The notes: generated from the letters alone by a model not told the origin. Shown: positions 1 through 8,648, counted from the stretch's first letter. The stretch: 11,856 nucleotides of DNA from Acidobacteriota bacterium (GCA_028749105.1 JAQUQF010000028.1:1-11856), one strand, 5' to 3'. Made by a program: numbers and translations.

Positions 1-567
1 GTGGATGGCCTTGGCGATCAGCTCCTTGCCTGTTCCGCTCTCGCCCCAGATCAGGATGCTGTTGTCGGGTTGGGCCATTTTTTCGACCATCTGGAAGATG
101 CGGATCATTTCGGCGTTCTGGCTGACGATGCCCTGGAAGGCTTCCTTGAATTGCAGCTGCTCGCGGGAGAGCGTGGCTTCCGCAGCCGTTGCTCCCCGCT
201 CCCTGCGATTCTCCAGGACGGTGGAGATGACCTTCAGCAGCTGGTCGTTATCGACCGGCTTGGTCAGGTAGTCGAAGGCGCCGAGCTTCATCGCCGACAC
301 GGCCAGCTCGACGTCCTCCACCCCGGTCAGCACGATGGTCTCGATGTCGATCCCTTTTTCCTTGATGTGCTTCAGGATGTCGAGCCCGCTCACGTCAGGC
401 ATGTCCATGTCCAGGAGCAGCAGGTCGTAGTTGTTGCTTTTCAGCTCGTGGAAAGCCCGCGAACTGTTGACCAGGGGGGTGATCGCGTAGGCACCGGTCT
501 GCAGCAGCATGATATTCAGGTAATTCAGAACCGCCTGATCGTCATCGATGGCCAGGATCTTTTTCAT
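1..567 (-). CDS. NtrC-family sigma-54-dependent response regulator (partial, C-terminus beyond window)
   Basis: Translated from the ATG at 567-565, 189 residues are visible before the window edge. Residues 1-120 form a receiver domain: acidic pocket D8-D10, predicted phosphoacceptor D53 (LLLLDMDMPD), T81 and K103 (LTKP). After a linker the AAA+ sigma-54 interaction domain begins, with Walker A GESGTGKE at 175-182. The GAFTGA loop, Walker B and any C-terminal Fis-type HTH would lie outside the window. The family activates sigma-54 RNA polymerase by ATP hydrolysis when the receiver is phosphorylated. The start overlaps the stop of the histidine kinase gene by 4 nt (ATGA), which implies translational coupling and a cognate pair. 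A sigma-54 promoter precedes the whole operon, so this protein is the obvious candidate activator of its own operon (inference). Confidence in the family is high; its target sites are unknown. Confidence 0.93.
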   Translation of the reverse strand, partial: MKKILAIDDDQAVLNYLNIMLLQTGAYAITPLVNSSRAFHELKSNNYDLLLLDMDMPDVSGLDILKHIKEKGIDIETIVLTGVEDVELAVSAMKLGAFDYLTKPVDNDQLLKVISTVLENRRERGATAAEATLSREQLQFKEAFQGIVSQNAEMIRIFQMVEKMAQPDNSILIWGESGTGKELIAKAIH

Positions 568-2618
568 TGGTTTTCCTTGGGCGCGACCGGGATGCGGATG
601 GAAAAGGTCGTGCCGGATCCCACCTTGCTCTCCACTTCGATCCGCCCCTTGTGCTCCTTGATGATGCCGTAGGCAATGGACAGGCCGAGCCCGGTCCCTC
701 CCTGGTTGCGCCTGGTGGTGAAGAACGGATCGAAGATTTGTTTCACGCTCTTTTCGTCGATCCCCTTGCCGTCATCGCTGATGCGCAGCAGGATTTCCCC
801 CTCCCTTTCCAGATGCGCCGTCTGGATAACGATGGCGCCCATTTTCTTGTCGATCGCCTGCGAGGCATTGATCAGGATGTTGACGACCACCTGCTCCAGG
901 CGCTGGAAGTTGCCCTTGACCTTGGGGATGTCCGCGCCCAGCTCCAAGCTGACCGTGGCCTTGCGACCGATCTGGTTGGACACCAGCCGCAGGCAGCTCT
1001 GGATGATCTCGTTAAGGTCCACCTCGTCGTTCAGCACGCCGTCGTCACGCTTGGCGAACTTGCGCAGTCCCTCGACGATGGCCTTGATGCGGTTGGCCCC
1101 CTGGGCCATGTCTTCCAGAAGGATCGGGATGTTGCTGCGGAAGACGTCATAGTTCAAGCGGGCGATCTGCAGGCCGCCGTCCAGGCGGGCGTGCTCGTCC
1201 AGGATGGGCAGGATATCCTTCATCGCCTCCTGGATGATCGACACGTTGCCGCGGATGAAGGTGTTGGGGTTGTTGATCTCGTGGGCGATCCCCGACACCA
1301 GCTGGCCCAGCGACGTCATCTTGTCGGTCTGAATCAGCCGCAGCTCCATGTTTTTCTGCGTGGTGATCGAGCGGCAGAACTCCAGCACACCCTGCACCTC
1401 GCCCAGATCGTCGAATATCGGATAGGCCTGCAGCAGGTAGTATTCATCGCCGTACTTCTCTTCTATGGTGATCGATCTTTTCTGCTGGAATACCATGGCT
1501 CCCGGGCATCGCTCGCATGGCTGCTCCCGTTTGAATATCTTGGCGAAGCACTTGCCGTGTTCAGCCCCCTCCTTGTGGGTGGCCATCTTGATGTTGAATT
1601 CGCGGTCGATCATGACGACCTGGTCGGTGATGGCGTCGAAGAGGGTCTGCAGCTTGTTCCTGCTTTCATTCAGCTTGTCGGTCAGCGAAACGAGCTCGGC
1701 GTTCTTTTTGACCAGCAGGTTCTTCTGGTTCTCCAGGTTCTTGTTCTGCTTGATCAGCTGCCGTTCCAGCTCCTTGCGCAGGTGGATATCCGTATAAACC
1801 TCCTCGATGCAGCAACGGCCGTCCAGGTCGATCAGTATGAAGGAGCCGATGACCGGGCATTGCTGGCCGCGGGAGTCGATGAGGCTCATCTCCATGCCCC
1901 CGAAGAACCCCTTTTCTTTCAATTTCTTGAAAATAAGGGGCCGGATGCGGGGGATGTTGGCGTAGAGCTTGTCCTTGACGAAATTCAGCTTGACCGACCC
2001 GTCCTCGGGATAGTGGAGCATGCGGTAAAAAGCGCGGTTGGCCTTCACAACGTCGCCGTTCATCTCCGAGATGACGATCCCGTCGGGGGCGTTCTCGAAA
2101 AGGTCCTCGAAGCGCTTGGTCGATTTTTCCAGCTCCAAGGTCTTGGCCTTGACCAGGTCCTTCAGGTTGCCGACGTATTTCTTCAGCTCCAGCTGCAGTT
2201 CGTGTTTCTCTATGGCTTTGGAGATCATGCGGCCGATCTCCTTGATGAGTTTCTTCTCCTCCTCGAGAAAGGGGCGCTCTTTTACATAGCCGACCTTGAC
2301 GTAGCCCCGGCTCTGGCCGTTGACCACGATATCGGCCTGGAGGGCAGACTTGACTTTTTCGCAAGATGCGTTCTTGGACGGATACTGGGCCTGGTCCAGG
2401 ACGATGGCGGCGCAGGCCATCTCGGGGTACTGAAACCCCTTGGGCAGGTTGGCAGCCGAATTTTCAAGGATCTGCCCCAGGCTTTTCCCCGATTCGATCT
2501 GGGAGGAGACAAAATAAAGGCATTCCAGCTCTTTGATCCTTTCCTTGAGGTCGTGCTCGAGTATTTTGGCGCTCTCGCTGCGCTCCTTGCGCTGAATCGT
2601 GTTTTTCAAATTCGCCAC
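564..2618 (-). CDS. Soluble sensor histidine kinase (GAF-like, PAS, PAS-like, HisKA, HATPase)
   Basis: The protein has 684 residues and no hydrophobic segment long enough for a membrane helix, so it should sense a cytoplasmic signal. A short N-terminal helical stretch leads into a GAF-like region (about 30-140), a helical linker, a PAS domain (about 168-285), a coiled coil (about 285-322) and a second PAS-like domain (about 323-425). The second PAS contains C357, C368 and C371 (PCERCP). The transmitter has an H-box with predicted phosphoacceptor H446 (GIAHEINNP), N-box N584 (ILINASQAID), G1 DDGKGI (615-620) and G2 GTGLGLSI (641-648). It lies 19 nt after the fusion oxidoreductase gene and overlaps the NtrC-type gene. 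The GTG start at 2618 abuts a GAAAGG sequence with no spacer. An in-frame TTG at 2609 (codon 4) has better spacing and may be the true start. It probably phosphorylates the downstream regulator and possibly the operon's first regulator too. Confidence 0.93.
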   Translation of the reverse strand: MANLKNTIQRKERSESAKILEHDLKERIKELECLYFVSSQIESGKSLGQILENSAANLPKGFQYPEMACAAIVLDQAQYPSKNASCEKVKSALQADIVVNGQSRGYVKVGYVKERPFLEEEKKLIKEIGRMISKAIEKHELQLELKKYVGNLKDLVKAKTLELEKSTKRFEDLFENAPDGIVISEMNGDVVKANRAFYRMLHYPEDGSVKLNFVKDKLYANIPRIRPLIFKKLKEKGFFGGMEMSLIDSRGQQCPVIGSFILIDLDGRCCIEEVYTDIHLRKELERQLIKQNKNLENQKNLLVKKNAELVSLTDKLNESRNKLQTLFDAITDQVVMIDREFNIKMATHKEGAEHGKCFAKIFKREQPCERCPGAMVFQQKRSITIEEKYGDEYYLLQAYPIFDDLGEVQGVLEFCRSITTQKNMELRLIQTDKMTSLGQLVSGIAHEINNPNTFIRGNVSIIQEAMKDILPILDEHARLDGGLQIARLNYDVFRSNIPILLEDMAQGANRIKAIVEGLRKFAKRDDGVLNDEVDLNEIIQSCLRLVSNQIGRKATVSLELGADIPKVKGNFQRLEQVVVNILINASQAIDKKMGAIVIQTAHLEREGEILLRISDDGKGIDEKSVKQIFDPFFTTRRNQGGTGLGLSIAYGIIKEHKGRIEVESKVGSGTTFSIRIPVAPKENQ

Positions 2619-2637
2619 CCTTTCGGCAATGGAGGTA

Positions 2638-5600
2638 TTATACCATCAATTTGTTAATAATTTTGACTTGCAGGTAGCTCTCGGTGGCAAGAAGCAGCTG
2701 CTTTTCCTGGCTGCAGGCGGTCAAATCGATTTCCAGGGGGAGGAATTTCGCCTTGCCCGATGCCGTGTGGAAACGGTCTTGGAAGAGTCTGTTTCCCCAG
2801 AATCCGCCCGGCTCGGTCCCCAGGTAATTGGCGTTGACCCTGCCGATCTCCTTGAAGATTTCTTCCGAGTTTGCCGGCTTGAGCTCCAGGCCCAGTTTCG
2901 CGGCCAGCTTGCCGATGATCTCCAGGTTGGTCATTCCGGCCAGCGGCGGCAGGAGCGCGGCGCCGCGCTGGACGCGGCGATCGCAGGCCGTGAACGTGCC
3001 GGTGCTTTCCAGGGGGGTCGACATGGGCAGGACGACGTCGGCCGCCTCTGCCGTGGCGGTCGCAAAGAAATCAACGACTACCTTGAATTCCACGCCGGCC
3101 AGCAGCTTATCTCCTTGAGTGGAGGCCAAGGGGTCCTCGCCGAAGACCAGCAACGCCTTGATCTTGCCCAGTTTCAGCTTGTCCGTCAAGGTAGTCGCTG
3201 CCTGGCCGAACCCCATGTCGAGGAGCCCCTGGGAGTTGGCGAAATCATGGACCAGGATCAGGCCGCTTCCAGGGCGCCCGATGTTTCCCGTTTGCAGCAG
3301 GAGACTCGCCAGTGCCTTTGCGTCGTCATGGGACCGCTCCAGGCACTGGTCAGTTCCGTAGACGATTATGACTTTGGTCGCCTTGGCCAGCATGTCGACG
3401 GCTTGGGCGAACTTGCCTTCCGCCACGCCCGTTTTGTCGGCCACCTGCCGCGGAGTCATGGCGGCCATGGAAGACCTGTATTTGTCGAAGTCCTCGGTGC
3501 GGGCAGAAATAAATGCCTGATCGATCTTGCCCATTTTGACCAGGGCGTTGGCCAGGCCGGCGATCAGCGTCGTGTTTGTCCCGCGCTTGGGGTCCAGCCA
3601 AAGGTCGGCGATCCGGCTGTATGCATTCTCCGACGAATTGACCGAGAGCAGGCGGGCCCCCTGTTTCATCGCCTCCTTGATCTTCAGTTCGGCGACCAGG
3701 TTGTTCTCGGTCAGCTCGGCGTTCACGATCATGATCACGTCGGCGCTGTGGAAATCATCCATGGTCGCCGTGGAAGCGGTGAGGCCGAGCATCGCGTCCA
3801 GGGCATCCAAACGGCGCGGATTGAGCAGGTCGCAGAAGCTGCCGAGCATATCGGACTGCACGCCTGTCCGCATCCATTTCTGCAGCTGGTACAGTTCCTC
3901 GTTGGACATTCTGGGCGATGCGCATGCGGCCACGGCACCGGGGCCGAATTTCTTGATGACAGCCTCGATTCCCCTGGCGGCCTTCTCCAGCGCCTGCTCC
4001 CAGGTAACTTCCTGCAGCCCAATTTTCCCCTTGGCCATGGGCTTGCGCAGGCGTTTTTCATCCAGCATGTAGCGGTAGCCGAAGCGTCCCTTGTGGCAGA
4101 GATAGCCCTTGTTGTGGGCGGAGTCGGCGGTGCCGGTCACGGCAAAAGCGGTTTCGTCGTAAACTTTATAGTGGAGCACGCAGCCGACCGAGCAGAAATG
4201 GCAGATCGACTCGAGCCTCCTGGCTGCCCAGGGCCCGGGTTTGGCAAACGGCAGGTTCTCTGCGATGGCGCCGGTGGGGCAGGCGGCGATGCAGTTGCCG
4301 CAGGAGATACAATTGGTTTCCAGCAGCTTTTTTTCCATGGAGGGCCGCACCACCGACTTGAAGCCGCGATATACGAATCCGAGCGCCGAGACGCGAAGGA
4401 TTTCCGAGCAGGTGCGCACGCAGCGGCCGCAGGCGATGCACTTGTTGGGATCGAGGGCGATGAAGGGGTGGGCCTTGTCCACCTTGTATTTCCTGACCTC
4501 GCCGACGAATTTCGTGATGTCCACGCCGAAAGCGACGGCGTGCCGGCGCAGGTCGCAATCGAAATAGGCCGAGCAGCCGCATTCCAGGCAGCGGCTCGTC
4601 TCATTTCTTGCCTGATCCGGTCTGAACCCCAGCTCGACCTCCTCGAAGGTCTTCGCCCTTTCCTGGGCGGGCAGTTCGGGCATTTTTTCTTTGGCGATCT
4701 TGCCGAAAGCCGAGAAATCGCTGTCGGGGATTTCGCCGAAGGCCTCCTTGCGGCTGATGAATTCCTTCTCCTTGCCGACGGCCTTCCCCGTACGCACGAA
4801 GTGGTCGATGGCATTGGCCGCGATCTTGCCGTGGGCGATGGCGTCGATGGCCACGGCCGGTCCTGTGGCCATGTCGCCGCCGGTAAACACGCCGGGGAGT
4901 GAGGTTTCAAAGGTATCTTCGCTGAAAACCAGCGTGTTGTGGCGGGTCGACTTCAGAAGCGGCTCCTTCTGCAGGCCGCACAGGTCGACATCCTGGCCGA
5001 TGGCCGCAATGGCGAAGTCGCAGGGCAGCCGGTATTCGGAGCCGGGGAGCGGGACCGGGCTGCGCCGGCCGCTGGCGTCGGCCTCGCCCAGTTCCATGCG
5101 GATGCAGGTCAACGCCTTGAGCCGGCCGTTCTCCGCGACCAGTTCGGTGGGCGCTGAGAGCAGGACCAGTTCCACCCCCTCCTCGATGGCGGCCTCGATC
5201 TCCATGGGGTGGGCCGGCATCTCGTTGCGCGTGCGGCGGTACAGGATGGTCACCTTGGCGGTGCCCAGCCTCTTGGCGGTGCGGGCGGCGTCGAGGGCGG
5301 TGTTGCCGCCGCCGACCACCACCACGTTCCCGTGGATCTTGGGCTTCTCCTCGCTTTGGAGCTGCCAGAGGAAATCGATGCCCGGAAGGACGCCGGCGAT
5401 GGTCTCTTCATCGGGCAAGCGCATGCTTTTCGCCTTTTGGGCGCCGAAAGCCAGGTAGATGGCGTCGAAACCCTCCTTTTTCAGATCGGTGATGGAGAAA
5501 TCTTTTCCCAAGGACGTGTTTGTTTTAACGGTAACGCCCAAGTTGGTGATCCAGGAGATCTCCTTGTCCAGAAGCTCCTTGGGCAGACGGTACTCGGGGA

Positions 5601-6303
5601 TGCCGTAGCGCAGCATGCCGCCCAGGTGGGGCGATTTCTCGAACAGGGTCACCGCATAGCCTTTCAAAACGAGGTAGTAGGCGCAGGTCAGGCCGGCCGG
5701 CCCTCCGCCCACAACAGCCACTTTTTTGCCGTTGGCCGGAGCCGCGGTCGGGGTCCAGGGGTCCTCGATGTCGATGTCGGTGGCGTAGCGCTTCAGGTAG
5801 TCGATGCCCACGCGCTCGTCGACGCGGTTGCGGCGGCAGGCCACTTCGCACTCGCGCACGCAGACGCGGCCGCAGACCAGGGGCAGGGGGTTGGTCTCCT
5901 TGATCAGGCGCACGGCTTCTTGCGGCTTGCCCATGGCGATCAGGGCGATATACCCTTGCACATCGACGCCGGCCGGGCAGGTCTGCTTGCAGGGGGCGAG
6001 GCAGTCGGCGTAGTGGTTCGACAGCAGGAGTTCGAGGGCGGTCTTCCTGGCCTCGCGGATGCGCGGGCTGTCGGTATGGATGATCATCTTGTCAGCTACG
6101 GGGCTGGAGCATGACGGGATCAGCCTGGCTACCCCTTCCAGTTCTACTACGCACAGGTAACAGGAACCGTAGGGAGGAAGCTTGGGATCATGGCACAATG
6201 TGGGGATCTCGGCGATATGGTTTTCTTGGATCACTTCCAGTATGGTTTGATTGGCGCGGGCGGTCACTTCCTTGCCGTCGATGGTGAGCTTGACATTGTC
6301 CAT
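2638..6303 (-). CDS. Multidomain Fe-S flavoprotein: 2Fe-2S ferredoxin, GltD-like FAD/NAD(P) module, 2x[4Fe-4S] and formate dehydrogenase/NuoG-like domain
   Basis: The protein has 1221 residues from ATG 6303. (1) Residues 1-80 are a NuoG-type [2Fe-2S] domain (C37, C48, C51, C65). (2) Residues 97-160 are a GltD-type region for two [4Fe-4S] clusters (C101, C105, C109; C144, C148, C152, C156). (3) Residues 193-505 are an FAD/NAD(P) reductase, with GGGPAG at 199-204, GGGNTA at 331-336 and the GltD/Nfn-like YRRTRNEMPA at 355-364. (4) A Cys group follows at C572, C575, C577, C583. (5) Two ferredoxin clusters follow at C622/625/628/632 and C665/668/671/675. (6) From about 697 a molybdopterin-oxidoreductase-like domain has C701, C704, C708, C736 and K738. 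The catalytic Cys/Sec-His pair of formate dehydrogenases is not evident: the region reads FCDLLNPRR (823-831). The C-terminal pterin-binding domain is nearly absent. A TTG at 6321 (TTGA overlap with nuoF) is possible, but the ATG has AAGGGG upstream. The layout recalls a fused Geobacter SfrAB-type NADPH oxidoreductase (from memory). It is probably the acceptor or exchange subunit for NuoEF. Confidence 0.9.
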   Translation of the reverse strand: MDNVKLTIDGKEVTARANQTILEVIQENHIAEIPTLCHDPKLPPYGSCYLCVVELEGVARLIPSCSSPVADKMIIHTDSPRIREARKTALELLLSNHYADCLAPCKQTCPAGVDVQGYIALIAMGKPQEAVRLIKETNPLPLVCGRVCVRECEVACRRNRVDERVGIDYLKRYATDIDIEDPWTPTAAPANGKKVAVVGGGPAGLTCAYYLVLKGYAVTLFEKSPHLGGMLRYGIPEYRLPKELLDKEISWITNLGVTVKTNTSLGKDFSITDLKKEGFDAIYLAFGAQKAKSMRLPDEETIAGVLPGIDFLWQLQSEEKPKIHGNVVVVGGGNTALDAARTAKRLGTAKVTILYRRTRNEMPAHPMEIEAAIEEGVELVLLSAPTELVAENGRLKALTCIRMELGEADASGRRSPVPLPGSEYRLPCDFAIAAIGQDVDLCGLQKEPLLKSTRHNTLVFSEDTFETSLPGVFTGGDMATGPAVAIDAIAHGKIAANAIDHFVRTGKAVGKEKEFISRKEAFGEIPDSDFSAFGKIAKEKMPELPAQERAKTFEEVELGFRPDQARNETSRCLECGCSAYFDCDLRRHAVAFGVDITKFVGEVRKYKVDKAHPFIALDPNKCIACGRCVRTCSEILRVSALGFVYRGFKSVVRPSMEKKLLETNCISCGNCIAACPTGAIAENLPFAKPGPWAARRLESICHFCSVGCVLHYKVYDETAFAVTGTADSAHNKGYLCHKGRFGYRYMLDEKRLRKPMAKGKIGLQEVTWEQALEKAARGIEAVIKKFGPGAVAACASPRMSNEELYQLQKWMRTGVQSDMLGSFCDLLNPRRLDALDAMLGLTASTATMDDFHSADVIMIVNAELTENNLVAELKIKEAMKQGARLLSVNSSENAYSRIADLWLDPKRGTNTTLIAGLANALVKMGKIDQAFISARTEDFDKYRSSMAAMTPRQVADKTGVAEGKFAQAVDMLAKATKVIIVYGTDQCLERSHDDAKALASLLLQTGNIGRPGSGLILVHDFANSQGLLDMGFGQAATTLTDKLKLGKIKALLVFGEDPLASTQGDKLLAGVEFKVVVDFFATATAEAADVVLPMSTPLESTGTFTACDRRVQRGAALLPPLAGMTNLEIIGKLAAKLGLELKPANSEEIFKEIGRVNANYLGTEPGGFWGNRLFQDRFHTASGKAKFLPLEIDLTACSQEKQLLLATESYLQVKIINKLMV

Positions 6304-6317
6304 GGCTGCTTTCCCCT

Positions 6318-8084
6318 TCAATCCTTGCTGATGGCCTTGAAATTACAGGTTTCGAAACATTTTCCGCACTTGATGCAAGCGGCCTGGTCGATCTTGTGGA
6401 CCTTCTTTTTTTCGCCGCTGATGGCGGTGGCCGGGCAGACCCGGGCGCAGAGGGTGCAGCCGGTGCACTTGTCCTCGAGGATGGTGAAGGTCAGCAGCGG
6501 GGCGCAGCGATGGGCCGGGCACTTTTTGTCGCGGATATGGGCTTCATATTCGCTCCGGAAATACCTCAGCGTCGTCAGTACCGGGTTGGGCGCGGTCCCG
6601 CCCAGGGCGCAAATGGTGTTGTTGCGGATCTTGTCGGCCAGGTCTTCCAGCAATTTGATGTCCCCTTCCAGTCCTCTGCCATCGGTGATGCGCTCCAGGA
6701 TCTCCAGCATGCGCTTGGTGCCGATGCGGCAGAAGGTGCATTTTCCGCAGCTCTCGTCCTGGGTGAAGCGCAGGAAGAACTTGGCCATCTCCACCATGCA
6801 GGTCGTCTCGTCCACGACCACCATGCCTCCCGAGCCCATGATCGCCCCGGTCTGGTTGATTTTCTGGTAGTCGATCTGCAGGTCGCCCATGGTGGCCGGG
6901 ATGCAGCCGCCGGACGGGCCACCCATCTGCACGGCCTTGAATTTCCCGCCTTCGCGGATGCCGCCGCCGATGTCGTAGATGATCTCGTTGATCGTCAATC
7001 CCATGGGGACTTCGACCAGGCCGCCGCGGGCGATCTTGCCTGCCAGGGCGAATACTTTCGTCCCCTTGCTGTTCTCGGTGCCCATGGCGGCAAACGCCTC
7101 AGCGCCGTTGGTGATGATCCATGGGACGTTGGCGAAGGTCTCCACGTTGTTGATGTTGGTCGGCTTGCCCCACAATCCCTTCTGGGCGGGAAAGGGGGGG
7201 CGGAAGCGAGGCATGCCCCGCTTGCCCTCGATGGAGGCGATCAGGGCTGTCTCTTCGCCGCAAACGAATGCCCCGGCCCCCTCCTTGATCTTGATCTCCA
7301 GGTTCATCTTGGACCCGAAGATATTCTTGCCTAGGAATCCTTTTTCCGTGGCCGTTTTTATGGAATGATGCAAACGCCTGACCGCCATGGGATACTCGGC
7401 GCGGACATAGACGTACGCTTCGTCGGCGCCGCAGGCATAGGCGCCGATCATCATCCCCTCCATCACCGAATGCGGATCGCCTTCCAGCGTGCTGCGGTCC
7501 ATGAAGGCGCCGGGGTCGCCCTCGTCGGCGTTGCAGATGATGTATTTCTTTTCGCCGGCGGCCTGGCGGCAGAAGCGCCACTTCATGCCGGTCAGGAAGC
7601 CGGCACCGCCGCGGCCGCGGAGGCCGGACTTCAGGACGATCTCGATGACCTGCTCGGGGGTGTACTCTTTCAGGACCTTCTGAATGGCCTGGTAGCCGCC
7701 GCGGGCGATGTATTCATCGATGGAGTTGGGATCGATGATGCCGCAATTGCGCAGGACGATGCGCTTCTGCTTGGCGAAGAACGTGTCCTCGGCCGCGGCA
7801 TCCAGCCCCTTGACGATCCATTCCTTGATGGGCTTGTCCTGAAGAATCTGCTCGTCCAGGATGCGCGTGACCTTTTCCGGGGTGACATTGCCGTAGAGAT
7901 AATCGTTGCCCTGCTCATCGCTGATCTCGAGCAGGACCTCCTGGTAGCAGTTCCCCATGCATCCCGTTTCCAGCAGGTTGACCGCGATTTTCCCCCTGGC
8001 GATCTCCTCCTTCAACGCGGTGTAGACCTTTTCCCCGCCAGCCGAAACTCCGCACGTGCCGAGGCCGACTTTGATGGTCTTCAT
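6318..8084 (-). CDS. nuoF: NuoF/HydB/HndC-like NADH-binding FMN Fe-S subunit
   Basis: The protein has 588 residues and the long architecture of HydB/HndC rather than plain complex I NuoF. An N-terminal thioredoxin-like [2Fe-2S] domain carries C11, C42 and C46; the second cysteine expected in a NuoE-type pair is Gly16, as I recall also in Thermotoga HydB. The FMN/NADH site follows: GLRGRGGAGF at 154-163 and NADEGDPGAF at 185-194. An SLBB domain spans about 335-420. The N3-type [4Fe-4S] cluster is C446, C449, C452 (ESCGKCTFCR) plus C492. A C-terminal 2x[4Fe-4S] ferredoxin domain has C540/543/546/550 and C570/573/576/580. It should oxidise or reduce NAD(H) through FMN and pass electrons to Fe-S chains. 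The ATG is preceded by AAGGAG with a 6-nt spacer. The gene starts 21 nt after nuoE and ends 14 nt before the fusion gene, implying one complex. No [FeFe]-hydrogenase H-cluster subunit is present here, so hydrogenase function is not supported. Confidence 0.95.
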   Translation of the reverse strand: MKTIKVGLGTCGVSAGGEKVYTALKEEIARGKIAVNLLETGCMGNCYQEVLLEISDEQGNDYLYGNVTPEKVTRILDEQILQDKPIKEWIVKGLDAAAEDTFFAKQKRIVLRNCGIIDPNSIDEYIARGGYQAIQKVLKEYTPEQVIEIVLKSGLRGRGGAGFLTGMKWRFCRQAAGEKKYIICNADEGDPGAFMDRSTLEGDPHSVMEGMMIGAYACGADEAYVYVRAEYPMAVRRLHHSIKTATEKGFLGKNIFGSKMNLEIKIKEGAGAFVCGEETALIASIEGKRGMPRFRPPFPAQKGLWGKPTNINNVETFANVPWIITNGAEAFAAMGTENSKGTKVFALAGKIARGGLVEVPMGLTINEIIYDIGGGIREGGKFKAVQMGGPSGGCIPATMGDLQIDYQKINQTGAIMGSGGMVVVDETTCMVEMAKFFLRFTQDESCGKCTFCRIGTKRMLEILERITDGRGLEGDIKLLEDLADKIRNNTICALGGTAPNPVLTTLRYFRSEYEAHIRDKKCPAHRCAPLLTFTILEDKCTGCTLCARVCPATAISGEKKKVHKIDQAACIKCGKCFETCNFKAISKD

Positions 8085-8105
8085 GTTCTTCTCCTTGGAT
8101 GCGCT

Positions 8106-8624
8106 CTAGGCGGTCTGAGGGTTTTGGGCTTTGGATTTGTATTCTTTCAATAATTGCTGGACTTTTTTCGGCGTCAGCCGCCCAAAAGTCTCGTCATTGA
8201 TCATGATCACCGGGGAGAGGGAACAGCAGCCGAGGCAGGCCACCTTTTGCACGGTGAACAATCCATCCTCGGTCGTGTCGTTGCCGCTGATCTGCAGTTC
8301 GTCCTCGATGACGCCGGCGATGCGCTCCGAGCCGTTGACGTGGCAGGCGGTGCCGTCGCAGACCTTGATCAGGAATTTTCCCAGCGGCTTGAGGCGAAAC
8401 TGGGAGTAGAACGTGATGACGCCATAAATCTCGGCCGCGGGAATGGCGACGATCTCGCTGATCTGGTCGATGGCCGATGCCGGGATATAGCCGTAGGTAT
8501 CCTGGGCCGCCTGCAAGAGGGGGATCAGGGCACCCTTTTCCCCCTCGTAATTCCAAAGATCGACCTTGAAACCTGCAAGTCCATTCCTTTTCTGCTGCGC
8601 TTTCAGATTGTCGTTGGGTGTCAT
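8106..8624 (-). CDS. nuoE: NuoE-like thioredoxin-fold [2Fe-2S] subunit
   Basis: The protein has 172 residues, normal for NuoE/HydC/HndA. The N-terminal helical part includes IPLLQAAQDTYGYIP (34-48), where family members carry the same motif. The thioredoxin-like [2Fe-2S] domain has C89 and C94 (CDGTAC), then C130 and C134 (CLGCC). FGRLTP near 147-152 is also typical. In NADH dehydrogenases and bifurcating hydrogenases this subunit sits beside NuoF and exchanges electrons with its FMN, so a partnership with the next gene (21 nt away) is well founded. The gene begins 24 nt after the REC-RAM-RAM regulator. Its Shine-Dalgarno is poor (GGGTG close to the ATG). A tiny in-register reading of ATG ATA ATG GGT GCA TGA (8638-8621) overlaps the start, so translation may depend on coupling to upstream ribosomes (inference). 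Confidence 0.95.
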   Translation of the reverse strand: MTPNDNLKAQQKRNGLAGFKVDLWNYEGEKGALIPLLQAAQDTYGYIPASAIDQISEIVAIPAAEIYGVITFYSQFRLKPLGKFLIKVCDGTACHVNGSERIAGVIEDELQISGNDTTEDGLFTVQKVACLGCCSLSPVIMINDETFGRLTPKKVQQLLKEYKSKAQNPQTA

Positions 8625-8648
8625 GCACCCATTATCATATATTTCCGT

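Noticed and set aside
567..2657. Long plus-strand open frame (about 696 codons) opposite the histidine kinase
   Set aside because: It is antisense to a gene with clear HisKA/HATPase motifs, and its protein has no recognisable domain. It arises from GC-biased codon positions.
2599..4902. Long plus-strand open frame (about 767 codons) opposite the fusion oxidoreductase
   Set aside because: The opposite strand encodes well-conserved Fe-S and Mo-type motifs. The antisense product is low-complexity, His/Gly/Gln-rich, without domains.
6304..6321. TTG start at 6321 for the fusion protein, overlapping the nuoF stop (TTGA)
   Set aside because: The ATG at 6303 has AAGGGG upstream and starts directly at the ferredoxin domain. 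Coupling through the TTG cannot be excluded but is less likely.
6318..8624. Bifurcating [FeFe]-hydrogenase (HydABC/HndABCD)
   Set aside because: NuoE- and NuoF-like subunits fit, but no protein in the window has H-cluster motifs. The third subunit is a GltD/FDH-like fusion instead.
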